The notes under the pieces were generated by a model that made no database searches, was not told where the DNA came from, and was given only the letters and a program-made list of their open reading frames with translations. A stretch of 17,064 nt of DNA from Bacillota bacterium. Its GTDB lineage: Bacteria > Bacillota > Clostridia > DSM-8532. Both the position numbers and the translations under genes were made by a program. This document shows positions 1-7,988 of the stretch, piece after piece (position 1 is the stretch's first letter; every line of letters begins with the position of its first letter). The stretch lies in assembly GCA_023459915.1 (NCBI GenBank), contig JAEWSN010000149.1:1-17064 (forward strand). Reading direction: 5' to 3'.

Positions 1-1
1 C

Positions 2-127
2 AACCTGTTGGGAAAGCATGTTTCCATGGCCGAGGGCGTGATGTACATCGCGGACCACTATGCCCTGTTGGGGGGCTACACGGCCAGATTTCTGCGAAAT
101 GTGCTGGGCGGAACCGGGGATGCGTAA
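2..127 (+). CDS. C-terminal end of an unrecognised protein (5' partial)
   Basis: An open frame enters from the left edge and ends at TAA (125-127), leaving 41 codons. The visible tail contains the runs AEGVMYIADHYALLGGY and RFLRNVLGG, a helix-like mix of hydrophobic and aromatic residues with no motif I can name. It converges on the protease gene, whose stop lies 28 nt further on, and no terminator hairpin is evident between them. Since only the end of the gene is present, the frame could be chance, but the codon pattern and amphipathic composition look coding. No function is proposed. Confidence 0.5.
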   Translation, partial: NLLGKHVSMAEGVMYIADHYALLGGYTARFLRNVLGGTGDA

Positions 128-154
128 TTGGCGAGGTCTGATGCGCCGGCAAGA

Positions 155-1651
155 TCACCGCTGTTCATGATTGTGGTGAAGATAGGTCGCGATGGTTGCA
201 CGTGAGGTCTCCCGTGCAGATGAAAACGCTGTTTGGGCAACAGTGAAGAACCCCTGTGTGTCCGCCCAGGCCACCGCGTCGGTGTAATAGTGCTCCCCAA
301 GCCCTGCAGCCAGCGCGCTTCGTCCGGTTGCGCCGGGACGGTTGTTGGCGCGCCAGAGAAAGGTGATGATCTGGGCCTCGTTGCAAGTGTTGTCGGGACT
401 GAAGGTGGTGCCCGTTGTGCCGGTTGTGATGCCGTGTTCCACTGCCCAGAGAACGGCCTTGAAGAAATAATCGCTTTGCTTCACATCGACAAAGGTGTTC
501 CCTGTGATTCTTGGCTCCGGGCAGCCTGCGGCCCGCCAGAGGAAGGTGACAGCCTGCGCGCGGGTACAGGACGTGTCCGGAGAAAAGGTGGTGGCAGAGG
601 TTCCGCCGGTGATGCCGTTTTCCAGTGCCCACACCACCGCGCTTCGATAATGCGCGTTCTGTGGCACATCAACGAAGGGGAACGGGTTTACGCGCTCAAT
701 GTGAAGCTGTGCCATCGCGGCTGGCAAATCCACCATGCCCCATCCCGAGGCAATATCATAACCCTTGGGGCCAACATCCCGGGCGGTGGTTGTCAACAGC
801 TGCCGTAACTGATGGGGTGTCAGGGTTGCGTCTTCAGCCAGCAGGACGGCGGCCGACGCAGTCACCAAGGCCGTGGAGAAGCTGGTGCCACTGGCTGTGA
901 CAGCTTCTCCTTTCTGGTTGACGGTGTTCAGCTTTATCCCTGGAGCGAGCAAATCCACGCCGTCGAAGCGGTTGGAAAAGGGAGCGGGACCATCCGCCGT
1001 GGCGTTGATGGAACCGACACAGAGTGCACTGGGAAAGACACCCGGGTAATAGGGCGTGTCCGTTCCGTCGTTTCCCGCGCAGGATACCACCAGTGCGCCG
1101 CGCTGTTCCGCCCAGGCCACCGCATCACGCAGTGTGGGCGTATCGACCTTGGCGCCGGAGCTGATGTTGATGATGCGGCAATCGTACACATCCACCGCAT
1201 CCCGGATGCTCTGTGCCAGCATGGCCAGATCGCCCTTGGCGGTTTGCGCATCCCCGGTTTTGCTGTAGTAGACAAGCGGCACGAGCACGGCATCAGGGGC
1301 CAGACCCGTGACACCTGCCGAAGTGCTGCCAACAATGAGACTGGCAACCGCCGTGCCGTGGCCGATGGTGTCCTCGGTGCTGCCTGTCAGGTGGATGTAG
1401 TTGTGTCCCGCAGCCAGGTTTTTCTTTGCGATGGCGGCGGTGGAGATACCTGTATCGATGATGGCGATGCGCACCGGAACCTGTTCCACTGCGTCGTGAA
1501 CCGGTTCCCGCGCTGTTGCGTCAATTGTCTGCTCGCGCTCCGCCGCCATGACAGGTAGGCAGGAGGCAATCAAGATTGCCAGTAGGAACTGGACAGCAAG
1601 GACAAGGCTGTTGGGCGCGCTTTGTTTGATTGGGATCACCTCGGTTTTCAA
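155..1651 (-). CDS. Secreted subtilisin-like (S8) serine protease with C-terminal SLH domains
   Basis: The product cleaves proteins outside the cell and is probably held at the wall by SLH domains. A hydrophobic leader (about residues 15-35) ends in PVMAAE, a signal-peptidase I type site; IASC at 28-31 also fits a lipobox, so a lipoprotein is possible. The S8 triad is complete: Asp66 in AIIDTGIS, His98 in GHGTAVAS, Ser257 in SGTSFS, with oxyanion Asn194 in CAGND. Three SLH units follow at about 324-378, 386-437 and 454-492, the last degenerate. There is little propeptide (about residues 38-58). It is the last gene of the minus-strand surface operon, 73 nt after the giant gene, so processing of co-exported proteins is a reasonable inference. 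The start is doubtful: the only upstream in-frame start is TTG (1649-1651), without a ribosome site and 1 nt behind a strong hairpin; an ATC codon at 1628-1630 is better placed (see the separate entry). The catalytic assignment is secure. Confidence 0.93.
   Translation of the reverse strand: MKTEVIPIKQSAPNSLVLAVQFLLAILIASCLPVMAAEREQTIDATAREPVHDAVEQVPVRIAIIDTGISTAAIAKKNLAAGHNYIHLTGSTEDTIGHGTAVASLIVGSTSAGVTGLAPDAVLVPLVYYSKTGDAQTAKGDLAMLAQSIRDAVDVYDCRIINISSGAKVDTPTLRDAVAWAEQRGALVVSCAGNDGTDTPYYPGVFPSALCVGSINATADGPAPFSNRFDGVDLLAPGIKLNTVNQKGEAVTASGTSFSTALVTASAAVLLAEDATLTPHQLRQLLTTTARDVGPKGYDIASGWGMVDLPAAMAQLHIERVNPFPFVDVPQNAHYRSAVVWALENGITGGTSATTFSPDTSCTRAQAVTFLWRAAGCPEPRITGNTFVDVKQSDYFFKAVLWAVEHGITTGTTGTTFSPDNTCNEAQIITFLWRANNRPGATGRSALAAGLGEHYYTDAVAWADTQGFFTVAQTAFSSARETSRATIATYLHHNHEQR
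1628..1642 (-). promoter_or_regulatory. Anti-SD match followed by an in-frame ATC codon in the protease gene
   Basis: On the minus strand GAGGTGATCC (1642-1633) is fully complementary to the 3' end of 16S rRNA. Eight nt after its GAGG core comes ATC (1630-1628), in frame with the protease. Starting there would give MKQSAPNSLVLAVQ and then the hydrophobic stretch, a textbook signal peptide. One base change would make the codon ATG. Either the gene uses a rare ATC start, or an ATG has mutated or been misread, or the match is incidental and TTG at 1651 is used. Confidence 0.4.
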
Positions 1652-1652
1652 C

Positions 1653-1685
1653 GGCCCGGCGGAGTGTGTGTATCACCGCCGGGCC
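1653..1685 (-). terminator. GC-rich hairpin between giant SLH gene and protease gene
   Basis: A perfect 10-bp inverted repeat (GGCCCGGCGG and CCGCCGGGCC) encloses a 13-nt loop. It begins 39 nt after the giant gene's stop and ends 1 nt before the TTG codon of the protease. There is no T-run after it on either strand, so it is not a standard intrinsic terminator. It could attenuate read-through, protect an mRNA end, or block initiation at TTG. The stem is certain from the sequence; the role is open. Confidence 0.5.
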
Positions 1686-1724
1686 CCACTTCAATGATGT
1701 GTTTCATGACATGGCCCGCAATGA

Positions 1725-4700
1725 TTATTTCATGGCTCTCAGTTTCAGTTTCAGCGTGCCATCCTCGAAAGACACTTCATAATCCCCGTTGTCGCTTCTA
1801 AAGTATGCAGCACTCGCAGAGTCAGTCGCCCCCGTGATATTGATGGGATTTCCCGAAACGGGTTCAGTTGCTGTTGTTACAAAGATTCGGGCGTCAACAA
1901 GGGGGGGCGCCGTGGAGATGTTGATAGTTTTTCCAGCCGGAAGATACACGTTGCGTGCGATACCGCCGGATGTAGTGTTTCCATGGATGCTTGCCGCACC
2001 GCCTACGGTCATGTTGCCTGCTTCCATAAAGACGCCACCATATTGGCTTTCATTGCCGGTGATGGTGCCTCCGTACATGTTGAAAATGCCTTCGTCTCCC
2101 GTGCCATAATCTGAGCGCAAGTGTACGCAGGCGGTTCCGCCGTTGTTCCCGGCGAGGGTGCCTCCATACATGTTGAAGATGCCGCCTCTAAATATGCCCA
2201 CGCCGCTGGCCCAGCTTCCGGCTATCCCGGAGCCGCTGCTGCCCCCTGTAATGCGCCCGCCAGTTGGGCAGTCGTACAGATTGAGTGTCCCGAAAACGGT
2301 GAATACAGAGTTGCTGCCATCCCCCGTGATTGTATGTCCGTTCAGGCAGAGGGATACGTTACTCCCTTCAGCGATGGTGAACTTGTGCCTGAGTCCTGAT
2401 ATTGTCAATGTCATATCCGCCGTCAGACAGTAGTTCCCGGAGGGGAGTACAATTCCGTCGGTAAACGTATTGTCGGCCACATAACTGTTGAGATCCGTCC
2501 ACCCCGTGATGCCGCCACAGTTGTGGGTTGTGCTTGTCCATTTCGCTTTCAGTGTGAGCGCCTCGTCCGGCATGGTGGCGCCGGCTTCGAGCGGAATGGT
2601 CAAGTCATCGTCCGTGAACCAACCCCCAAAGCTGTGTCCGGCAAAGGTGGGGTCGGCCGGCTTCACGATGACCGTCCCATACTTCGTGGCGCCATTGGTA
2701 TAGGTTCCTGCGTCGTCAGTCAAAGCATTGCCTTCATTGACATTCCAAGTCAACAGGTGGCTGTTGCGGGCATACTGGATGTCCACCACGGTGATCCCGG
2801 CAGATGTGATGGTCTGCTGGATGACCGCCGGCGGAGGTGTGAAACCCTCATAAATACGGAGCTCGGCGGTCGTGATTTCCCCCGGATTGCCAGACCGTGT
2901 TTCCGTTTCAACCAGTTCACCGGTTTCGGGATATGTGCCAGCCAGATCCTCCCGGATATGCTTCACGGTATAGCTGATTTGTGTTGGATCCTCCATCACC
3001 CACCGGGCATACAGCGTCAGGTCGATATCCGGCATGGTGGCGCCGGCTTCGAGCGGAATGGTCAAGTCATCGTCCGTGAACCAACCCCCAAAGCTGTGTC
3101 CGGCAAAGGTGGGGTCGGCCGGCTTCACGATGATCGTCCCATACTTCGTGGCGCCATTGGTATAGGTTCCTGCGTCGTCAATCAAGGCGTTGCCGTCATT
3201 GACGTTCCATGAAAGGGTGTGGCTGTTGCGCTCATACCGGATTTCCACCACGGTGGAACCATCTGCCGCAATGGACTCCTGTTCAACCGTCTGTGCTGTG
3301 AAGCCGGTGTAAGTGCCGGCCGTCGCTGCCGTGTCCTGCCCGGCGCTTCCGGTAAGGGTTTCTGTTGTCACCAGGTCTCCGTTTGTGGGATAGGTGCCAT
3401 CCAACGCCTGCCGCACGTGCCTGACAGTATAGGAGATGTCTGCTTGTGTTGTCCACTGCGCGGTGAAGGTCAGCGCGCCCGCGGGCATTGTGGCGGGTAT
3501 GGCGGCGTTCCAACCCGAGAAGGTGTATCCCGGCTTGGTGGGATTGGCTGGGATCACAATGCGCGAACCGTATGGCGCGCGAACCGTGATGTCATTGCTG
3601 CCGTTTCCGTACATAAAAGTCAGATTGTACGTGTTGCGGGCATAGTAAATCGCGACACGGGTGGAACCGTCCGCTGCGACGGGCTGCTGGCTGAACGCCT
3701 GTGCGGTGAAGCCGGTATATGTCACATCGGTTTTCGCCACGGCAGCCGTTTGTGCGCCCACCAGCCCTGTCAGGGTCGTGTCGGTATCGGTCAGCACATA
3801 CTGGCCATCCAGTGCTTTCTGGTAATGCTCCACGGCATAGCCAACGGTGTTCGGTGTCCATTTGGCATACAAAGTGGTGTTGCCCGCGGGCATGGTTGTG
3901 CCTGTGAAAGCGGTGTTCAAGCCCGCATCCCTGTACCAGCCGGCGAAGGTATGGCCGACTCTTGTGGGCGCAACCGGCATCCTGCCGGCAAGGGCGGTGC
4001 CCGCAAGCAGGCGGAGCATCTGCACGGCGGAACCGCCGTTCGATTCGAAGGCGAGGGTGCCGGCGTTGGCCTCGTTGCTCCAGTTGAGCCTGATTCTGAG
4101 CCGCAATGCTTCGGACGAGCCGGAAAGCGGCGCACCCTTCCAGGTGAGTATCATGTCACTGCTTTGCGCCAGCAAGCCGGAGGCGGTGTTGACCGTGATC
4201 CGGTTGTTGACGGGATTATAGGTGAAGTTCGGGTTGGAGAGCGAAACGGCGAAGCGCGCCTCGTCATCGCCATTCGGTGCCGTGTTGCTGTCGAAGTTCC
4301 TGGTATTGATTTTTCCGCCGGTTTCCAGCGCGCCGCTCTTGAGATCCATCCAGCGCATGTCGAAAACGGCGCCGGGTAGTGTGTAGGTGTTGACGTTCAG
4401 GATGGCGTAGGTCGGATCGTCCTCCAAGGCGAACGCATAGACGTTCTCCCGCTGCCCGGCCGACCACAGCGGCCACTCCTGTGCATACAGGGTCGGGGCG
4501 TAAGAATACTTGCCATTGAGGGCTTCCGCGATGAACTTGACCTCCAGATAGGCCCCGATTTCTATCAGCACCGCGCCGGAATAGCTGCTCTGCTTTTGCC
4601 ATTTCCCCGCAACCTTCCAGTTTTCCAGATGGTAGTAGAAATAGCCCCACAAGCGGGCGTAGGCGCCGGCTTCAATCTGCAGTCCGATGCCGGCCAGCTT

Positions 4701-7700
4701 CGTGGAGAAGAGTCCCACTGTGGCCTTTGCCCTTATGCCGGCCCGGACACCGATGGTGCCCATGACATAGAAGTCGAATTGGTAGCCGTTGGTGGACAAG
4801 TCCACCGATTTGCTGTCTGCCTTTTTTCCCTTGACGGTCAACGTGAAGGAATGGCGTTTGAAGTTCTCGTACTGGAATGTCATGCCGATGGCCACATTCA
4901 GGTTGGCGGACACCACGAAATCCACCTGCAGGCCATAGGCCAGTATGTGGAACGGATCCACGGCGCCGCGCAGGTTGAGCAGGTTCACCTTGACCAGATC
5001 CACCCAGTCCTTGTTGGCATCCTCCATGAAGGCCGCGTATTTCTCCGCGAGGCCGCCGCTGGCCGTGGCTTCCGCCTCGGGAAGCACGGACTCGACTTCC
5101 TTCATCTTCTTCTTGATGGATTCACTCAGGCTGAATATTTTCTTGGTGGCAGCCGCTTCCTTGGCGCTGGTTGGCCACGGCATGCCCCACGGTTCCTTGT
5201 CCTGGGTCAGCTTGGCGGTGGCGGTGATGCCGATGCCGGTATATGTGCCCAGGTCGAGATTGCCGTTCATGCGATAATCGGCAATGTAGGGGAAAATCCA
5301 TTTCTTCTTCCAGACGGCCCCCCCGCTGACACTGAAGCCGAGGGTGACCTCCTGCTCGAAAAAGGCTGTCAGTTCCACCGCCATCTTGTTCCTGTTGCCG
5401 CTCTTCTGGATTTCAAAGGTGTAGGAAACAGCCACCTCGGCTCGGATTCCGTGGGAGCTCTGGGTGAAGTGGGACAGCCTGGGTGTGAGGCTGACACTGA
5501 CCTTGGGCTTCTTCCCGGCCGCGTCCTTGTCCACGATATTGCCCATCAGGGCCAGCTCGCCGGTCCCCAGAGGGGTGCCGTCCGCATAATTGAGGGAAAC
5601 ATCGGACAGGGTCAGACCCTCTCCGAAGACATCCTGGACCTCATCGGTCTGGAGGGCCAGTTCCGCCAGGTATTCTCCGGCCTCGTCGAAGAAGGTGCTT
5701 TCCATCAGCCGCGCTTCGATGATCGATTGAATCTCGGGGCCGCTCTCGTCGATGACATCCTGGAGCTCCGCTTCCGTCAGCTGGGTTTCGTCGTACAGCG
5801 CCATCGCGGACATCACATCCGCTTCTGTTGCCGCGTCGTAGGTGATGGTGGTGGTGCCGTCGCCGTTCACCGTGAGGGTGAGGATTTCCCCGTAAGCCTG
5901 ATCCTGCGCGTTTTCCGAACCAAAGGTGCCCGTATAGAATGCCAGGAAGTCGCCCGCATCCACGGTGGTGTCGGCACCCAGCCCCATGTTCTCGTAGCCG
6001 GTGGAAAAATCCAGCTTGTTGTTCCCTTCACTGGTTGCGATGACCACGGAGGTTCCGCCTGCCGTCCAGCCTGTGGTGCCGTCTCCGGCATCCACGTCTA
6101 TCGGCAGCACATCCGGTGTGAAGAGGACCTCTTCCGCTTCGGCGGCAACATAGGAATAGGTGCTGCCGTTGATGGCTGTGATTCTGACATAGGCGACTTC
6201 GCCGTTGTCCGTGCCGTTGTCCGTGCCCTTTTCCGGCGCGCGTTCCGTGGGGTTGGTGCCGGAATAGACGGCGACCGTGTCGCCCGCCTGTATATCGGTT
6301 CCCCCGTAGGTGAAGCTGCCGCTGCCGTTGTTCGCGGTGTAGGTGGTATTGCCCTCGCCATCCGTGGAGGCGCGGTACAGACCGGCATAGTCCATCAGGA
6401 GCGTGCCGTCCGCCTCATTGAGCGAAGCCACGCTGAGGTACTTGATGCTGCCGTCCAGCTTGAGGTTCAGCGTGCCGTCCTGTACGATGCTGAAGTTGTA
6501 GAAGCGCACCGCCGCAATGTCGTACCGCGCATTGGCCTGCTTCATGTCGCCGAACACCGCCGCGCTGTCATCATAGATCACGGCGTCATTGACCAGCTCA
6601 ATCTGATACGTGTGACCCGGCGTGAAGCCGCCACTGCTGGAGGAGGAGATGGTCCAAATGCCGCCATCGCCGCCCGCAACACGAACGGTCTCGAGGTTCA
6701 GACTGTCCTCTGTGGAACCACTGATTTCGGGTGTTTTTTCGGGAGCGGTGATGTTGCGGAAGAAAAAGTCGGTGCCGGGGACCGGTTGGCTGGCGGCCTT
6801 CACCTTGAGGGAGAATCCAGGCGCCTGATCCAGCTCGCTGACGAAATTGGGGTTGCCGCCTTCCTCCAGGCCCACCGCATCCGCAAAACTCGCATACAGT
6901 GTGGTGTTTGCTGTCAAACGATCTTCTCCGGTGACCGGTTTGCCCATTTCCGCGTCGAAATACCAGCCCAGGAACACCTGCCCGTTGGGCTGGGCGGGAA
7001 CCGGCAGTGCGCTGAGCAGGGTGCCCCTGGGGTACACCTTTTCAGCGGTGGCGGCACCCGTTACGAAGTTGACCTTGTAATAGGTTGTGTAGCTCCCGCT
7101 ATCCGAGTCATCCTCCGCGTTGGGGTTCGGCGTTTTGGTTTCCCGGTCCGCCTGCGGATCCACGCGCACCCGCCCGGATGGTACCCCGGGCTCACTGTAC
7201 CAGGTTTCCACGGCCTTGTCGGTGCGCATTGCCAGCGTGGCGGCCTCCGCACGACTGGCCTTGCCTGTGGGATTGAAGTTGCCCCCATCCCCGGCCAGCA
7301 GTCCTGTTTTCCACAGCTTCAGCACCATTTCGCGTGCCCATGGCGACACGCTGGCCAGATCCGCCGGTTCGGTGGTGATGTTGGCGCCGGTGTCATAGGC
7401 CACGTTGAAGGCCTCGAAATAACGGACGAAGAAGACCGCCATTTGCTCCCGGGTGATGAGGTCGTCCGGATCGAACCTTTCGTATCCAACACCGGATGTA
7501 ATGCCGAAATTGGATGCCCACGCCACATAAGGCGCGTAGTAGGCACGTTCCTTCACATCACGAAAAGCGGACTCGCCCGCATACGCAGCCGGATCCACCC
7601 CGGCCATGCGACCGAGCACGGTCACGAACATGCCGCGGGTCATCGGTCCGTCGGGATCAAAGGTGGTTGCGCTGGTCCCACTGAAAATGCCATTGACACG

Positions 7701-7898
7701 CGCATACTGCACCGCGTCCTCATACCAGCTCCCCGACAGGACATCCCGGAAGGGATTTCCCGGCGCTGTGGTGCCGGTAGTCCGGGTTGTGCCGTTGGCC
7801 TGCCCGGCGTTGTCCACCATGGCGGCCATGGTCTCCGCGGGCAGCATTGTGAACAGCATGGTCACCAGAAGAAGAAGGGACAGCAGGCGTTTCATCAT
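1725..7898 (-). CDS. Giant SLH-anchored surface protein with Listeria-Bacteroides-type repeats
   Basis: A 2057-residue exported protein, probably a wall-bound adhesin or matrix protein. Start MMKR has AAGGAG 6-7 nt upstream. Signal peptide is about residues 1-26 (ends ETMAA). Three SLH units lie at about 50-100, 112-165 and 181-227, then an acidic linker (DPQADRETKTPNPNAEDDSD). A Listeria-Bacteroides/InlB-B-like unit is at about 272-340 (FLGWYFDAE). Residues 340-800 are Gly/Thr/Asp-rich; 800-1250 is beta-rich with one charged helix near 922-947 and is not recognised. A second such unit (FAGWYRDAG) is at 1274-1350. Three compound repeats of about 135-154 residues start near 1352, 1488 and 1642; each pairs a MucBP-like part (ISYTVRHVRQ) with a GWF-type unit. 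The end (about 1790-2057) has IFNMYGGT-type repeats typical of right-handed beta-helices. No LPXTG motif is seen, so anchoring should be through SLH. It lies 90 nt after the upstream gene. The protein type is sure; the ligand is unknown. Confidence 0.92.
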   Translation of the reverse strand: MMKRLLSLLLLVTMLFTMLPAETMAAMVDNAGQANGTTRTTGTTAPGNPFRDVLSGSWYEDAVQYARVNGIFSGTSATTFDPDGPMTRGMFVTVLGRMAGVDPAAYAGESAFRDVKERAYYAPYVAWASNFGITSGVGYERFDPDDLITREQMAVFFVRYFEAFNVAYDTGANITTEPADLASVSPWAREMVLKLWKTGLLAGDGGNFNPTGKASRAEAATLAMRTDKAVETWYSEPGVPSGRVRVDPQADRETKTPNPNAEDDSDSGSYTTYYKVNFVTGAATAEKVYPRGTLLSALPVPAQPNGQVFLGWYFDAEMGKPVTGEDRLTANTTLYASFADAVGLEEGGNPNFVSELDQAPGFSLKVKAASQPVPGTDFFFRNITAPEKTPEISGSTEDSLNLETVRVAGGDGGIWTISSSSSGGFTPGHTYQIELVNDAVIYDDSAAVFGDMKQANARYDIAAVRFYNFSIVQDGTLNLKLDGSIKYLSVASLNEADGTLLMDYAGLYRASTDGEGNTTYTANNGSGSFTYGGTDIQAGDTVAVYSGTNPTERAPEKGTDNGTDNGEVAYVRITAINGSTYSYVAAEAEEVLFTPDVLPIDVDAGDGTTGWTAGGTSVVIATSEGNNKLDFSTGYENMGLGADTTVDAGDFLAFYTGTFGSENAQDQAYGEILTLTVNGDGTTTITYDAATEADVMSAMALYDETQLTEAELQDVIDESGPEIQSIIEARLMESTFFDEAGEYLAELALQTDEVQDVFGEGLTLSDVSLNYADGTPLGTGELALMGNIVDKDAAGKKPKVSVSLTPRLSHFTQSSHGIRAEVAVSYTFEIQKSGNRNKMAVELTAFFEQEVTLGFSVSGGAVWKKKWIFPYIADYRMNGNLDLGTYTGIGITATAKLTQDKEPWGMPWPTSAKEAAATKKIFSLSESIKKKMKEVESVLPEAEATASGGLAEKYAAFMEDANKDWVDLVKVNLLNLRGAVDPFHILAYGLQVDFVVSANLNVAIGMTFQYENFKRHSFTLTVKGKKADSKSVDLSTNGYQFDFYVMGTIGVRAGIRAKATVGLFSTKLAGIGLQIEAGAYARLWGYFYYHLENWKVAGKWQKQSSYSGAVLIEIGAYLEVKFIAEALNGKYSYAPTLYAQEWPLWSAGQRENVYAFALEDDPTYAILNVNTYTLPGAVFDMRWMDLKSGALETGGKINTRNFDSNTAPNGDDEARFAVSLSNPNFTYNPVNNRITVNTASGLLAQSSDMILTWKGAPLSGSSEALRLRIRLNWSNEANAGTLAFESNGGSAVQMLRLLAGTALAGRMPVAPTRVGHTFAGWYRDAGLNTAFTGTTMPAGNTTLYAKWTPNTVGYAVEHYQKALDGQYVLTDTDTTLTGLVGAQTAAVAKTDVTYTGFTAQAFSQQPVAADGSTRVAIYYARNTYNLTFMYGNGSNDITVRAPYGSRIVIPANPTKPGYTFSGWNAAIPATMPAGALTFTAQWTTQADISYTVRHVRQALDGTYPTNGDLVTTETLTGSAGQDTAATAGTYTGFTAQTVEQESIAADGSTVVEIRYERNSHTLSWNVNDGNALIDDAGTYTNGATKYGTIIVKPADPTFAGHSFGGWFTDDDLTIPLEAGATMPDIDLTLYARWVMEDPTQISYTVKHIREDLAGTYPETGELVETETRSGNPGEITTAELRIYEGFTPPPAVIQQTITSAGITVVDIQYARNSHLLTWNVNEGNALTDDAGTYTNGATKYGTVIVKPADPTFAGHSFGGWFTDDDLTIPLEAGATMPDEALTLKAKWTSTTHNCGGITGWTDLNSYVADNTFTDGIVLPSGNYCLTADMTLTISGLRHKFTIAEGSNVSLCLNGHTITGDGSNSVFTVFGTLNLYDCPTGGRITGGSSGSGIAGSWASGVGIFRGGIFNMYGGTLAGNNGGTACVHLRSDYGTGDEGIFNMYGGTITGNESQYGGVFMEAGNMTVGGAASIHGNTTSGGIARNVYLPAGKTINISTAPPLVDARIFVTTATEPVSGNPINITGATDSASAAYFRSDNGDYEVSFEDGTLKLKLRAMK
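2566..2718 (-). repeat. 153-bp near-identical direct repeat, copy 1
   Basis: This stretch matches 3028-3180 at all but one of 153 positions by eye (C against T in the GATGACCGTC/GATGATCGTC region). It codes for about residues 1727-1778 of the giant protein, the GWF-type half of the last compound repeat. Sequence on either side diverges quickly, so identity is far above the rest of the repeat unit. Confidence 0.92.
3028..3180 (-). repeat. 153-bp near-identical direct repeat, copy 2
   Basis: Partner of the copy at 2566-2718, offset by 462 bp (exactly 154 codons), so unequal exchange between the two would keep the frame. It encodes about residues 1573-1624 of the giant protein. The pattern suggests recent gene conversion or a recent duplication. 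Confidence 0.92.
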
Positions 7899-7988
7899 GT
7901 CATACTCCTTGTATTGGCTTTTGTGGCCTCTTTATGAGTTGCTTTTTGCCTGGTGCTTTGTTTGCACGGTTGTCAAGTGCGCCAAACG

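Noticed and set aside
4596..7937. Open frame of 1113 codons on the plus strand opposite the giant gene
   Set aside because: It lies entirely antisense to a gene with signal peptide, SLH and repeat domains. Its product has no domain order and is His/Gly/Arg-rich, as expected from reverse reading of GC-rich coding DNA.
7920..7988. Separate promoter for the giant gene (TTGACA on the minus strand near 7970)
   Set aside because: No TATAAT-like hexamer at proper spacing; read-through from the upstream gene is simpler.
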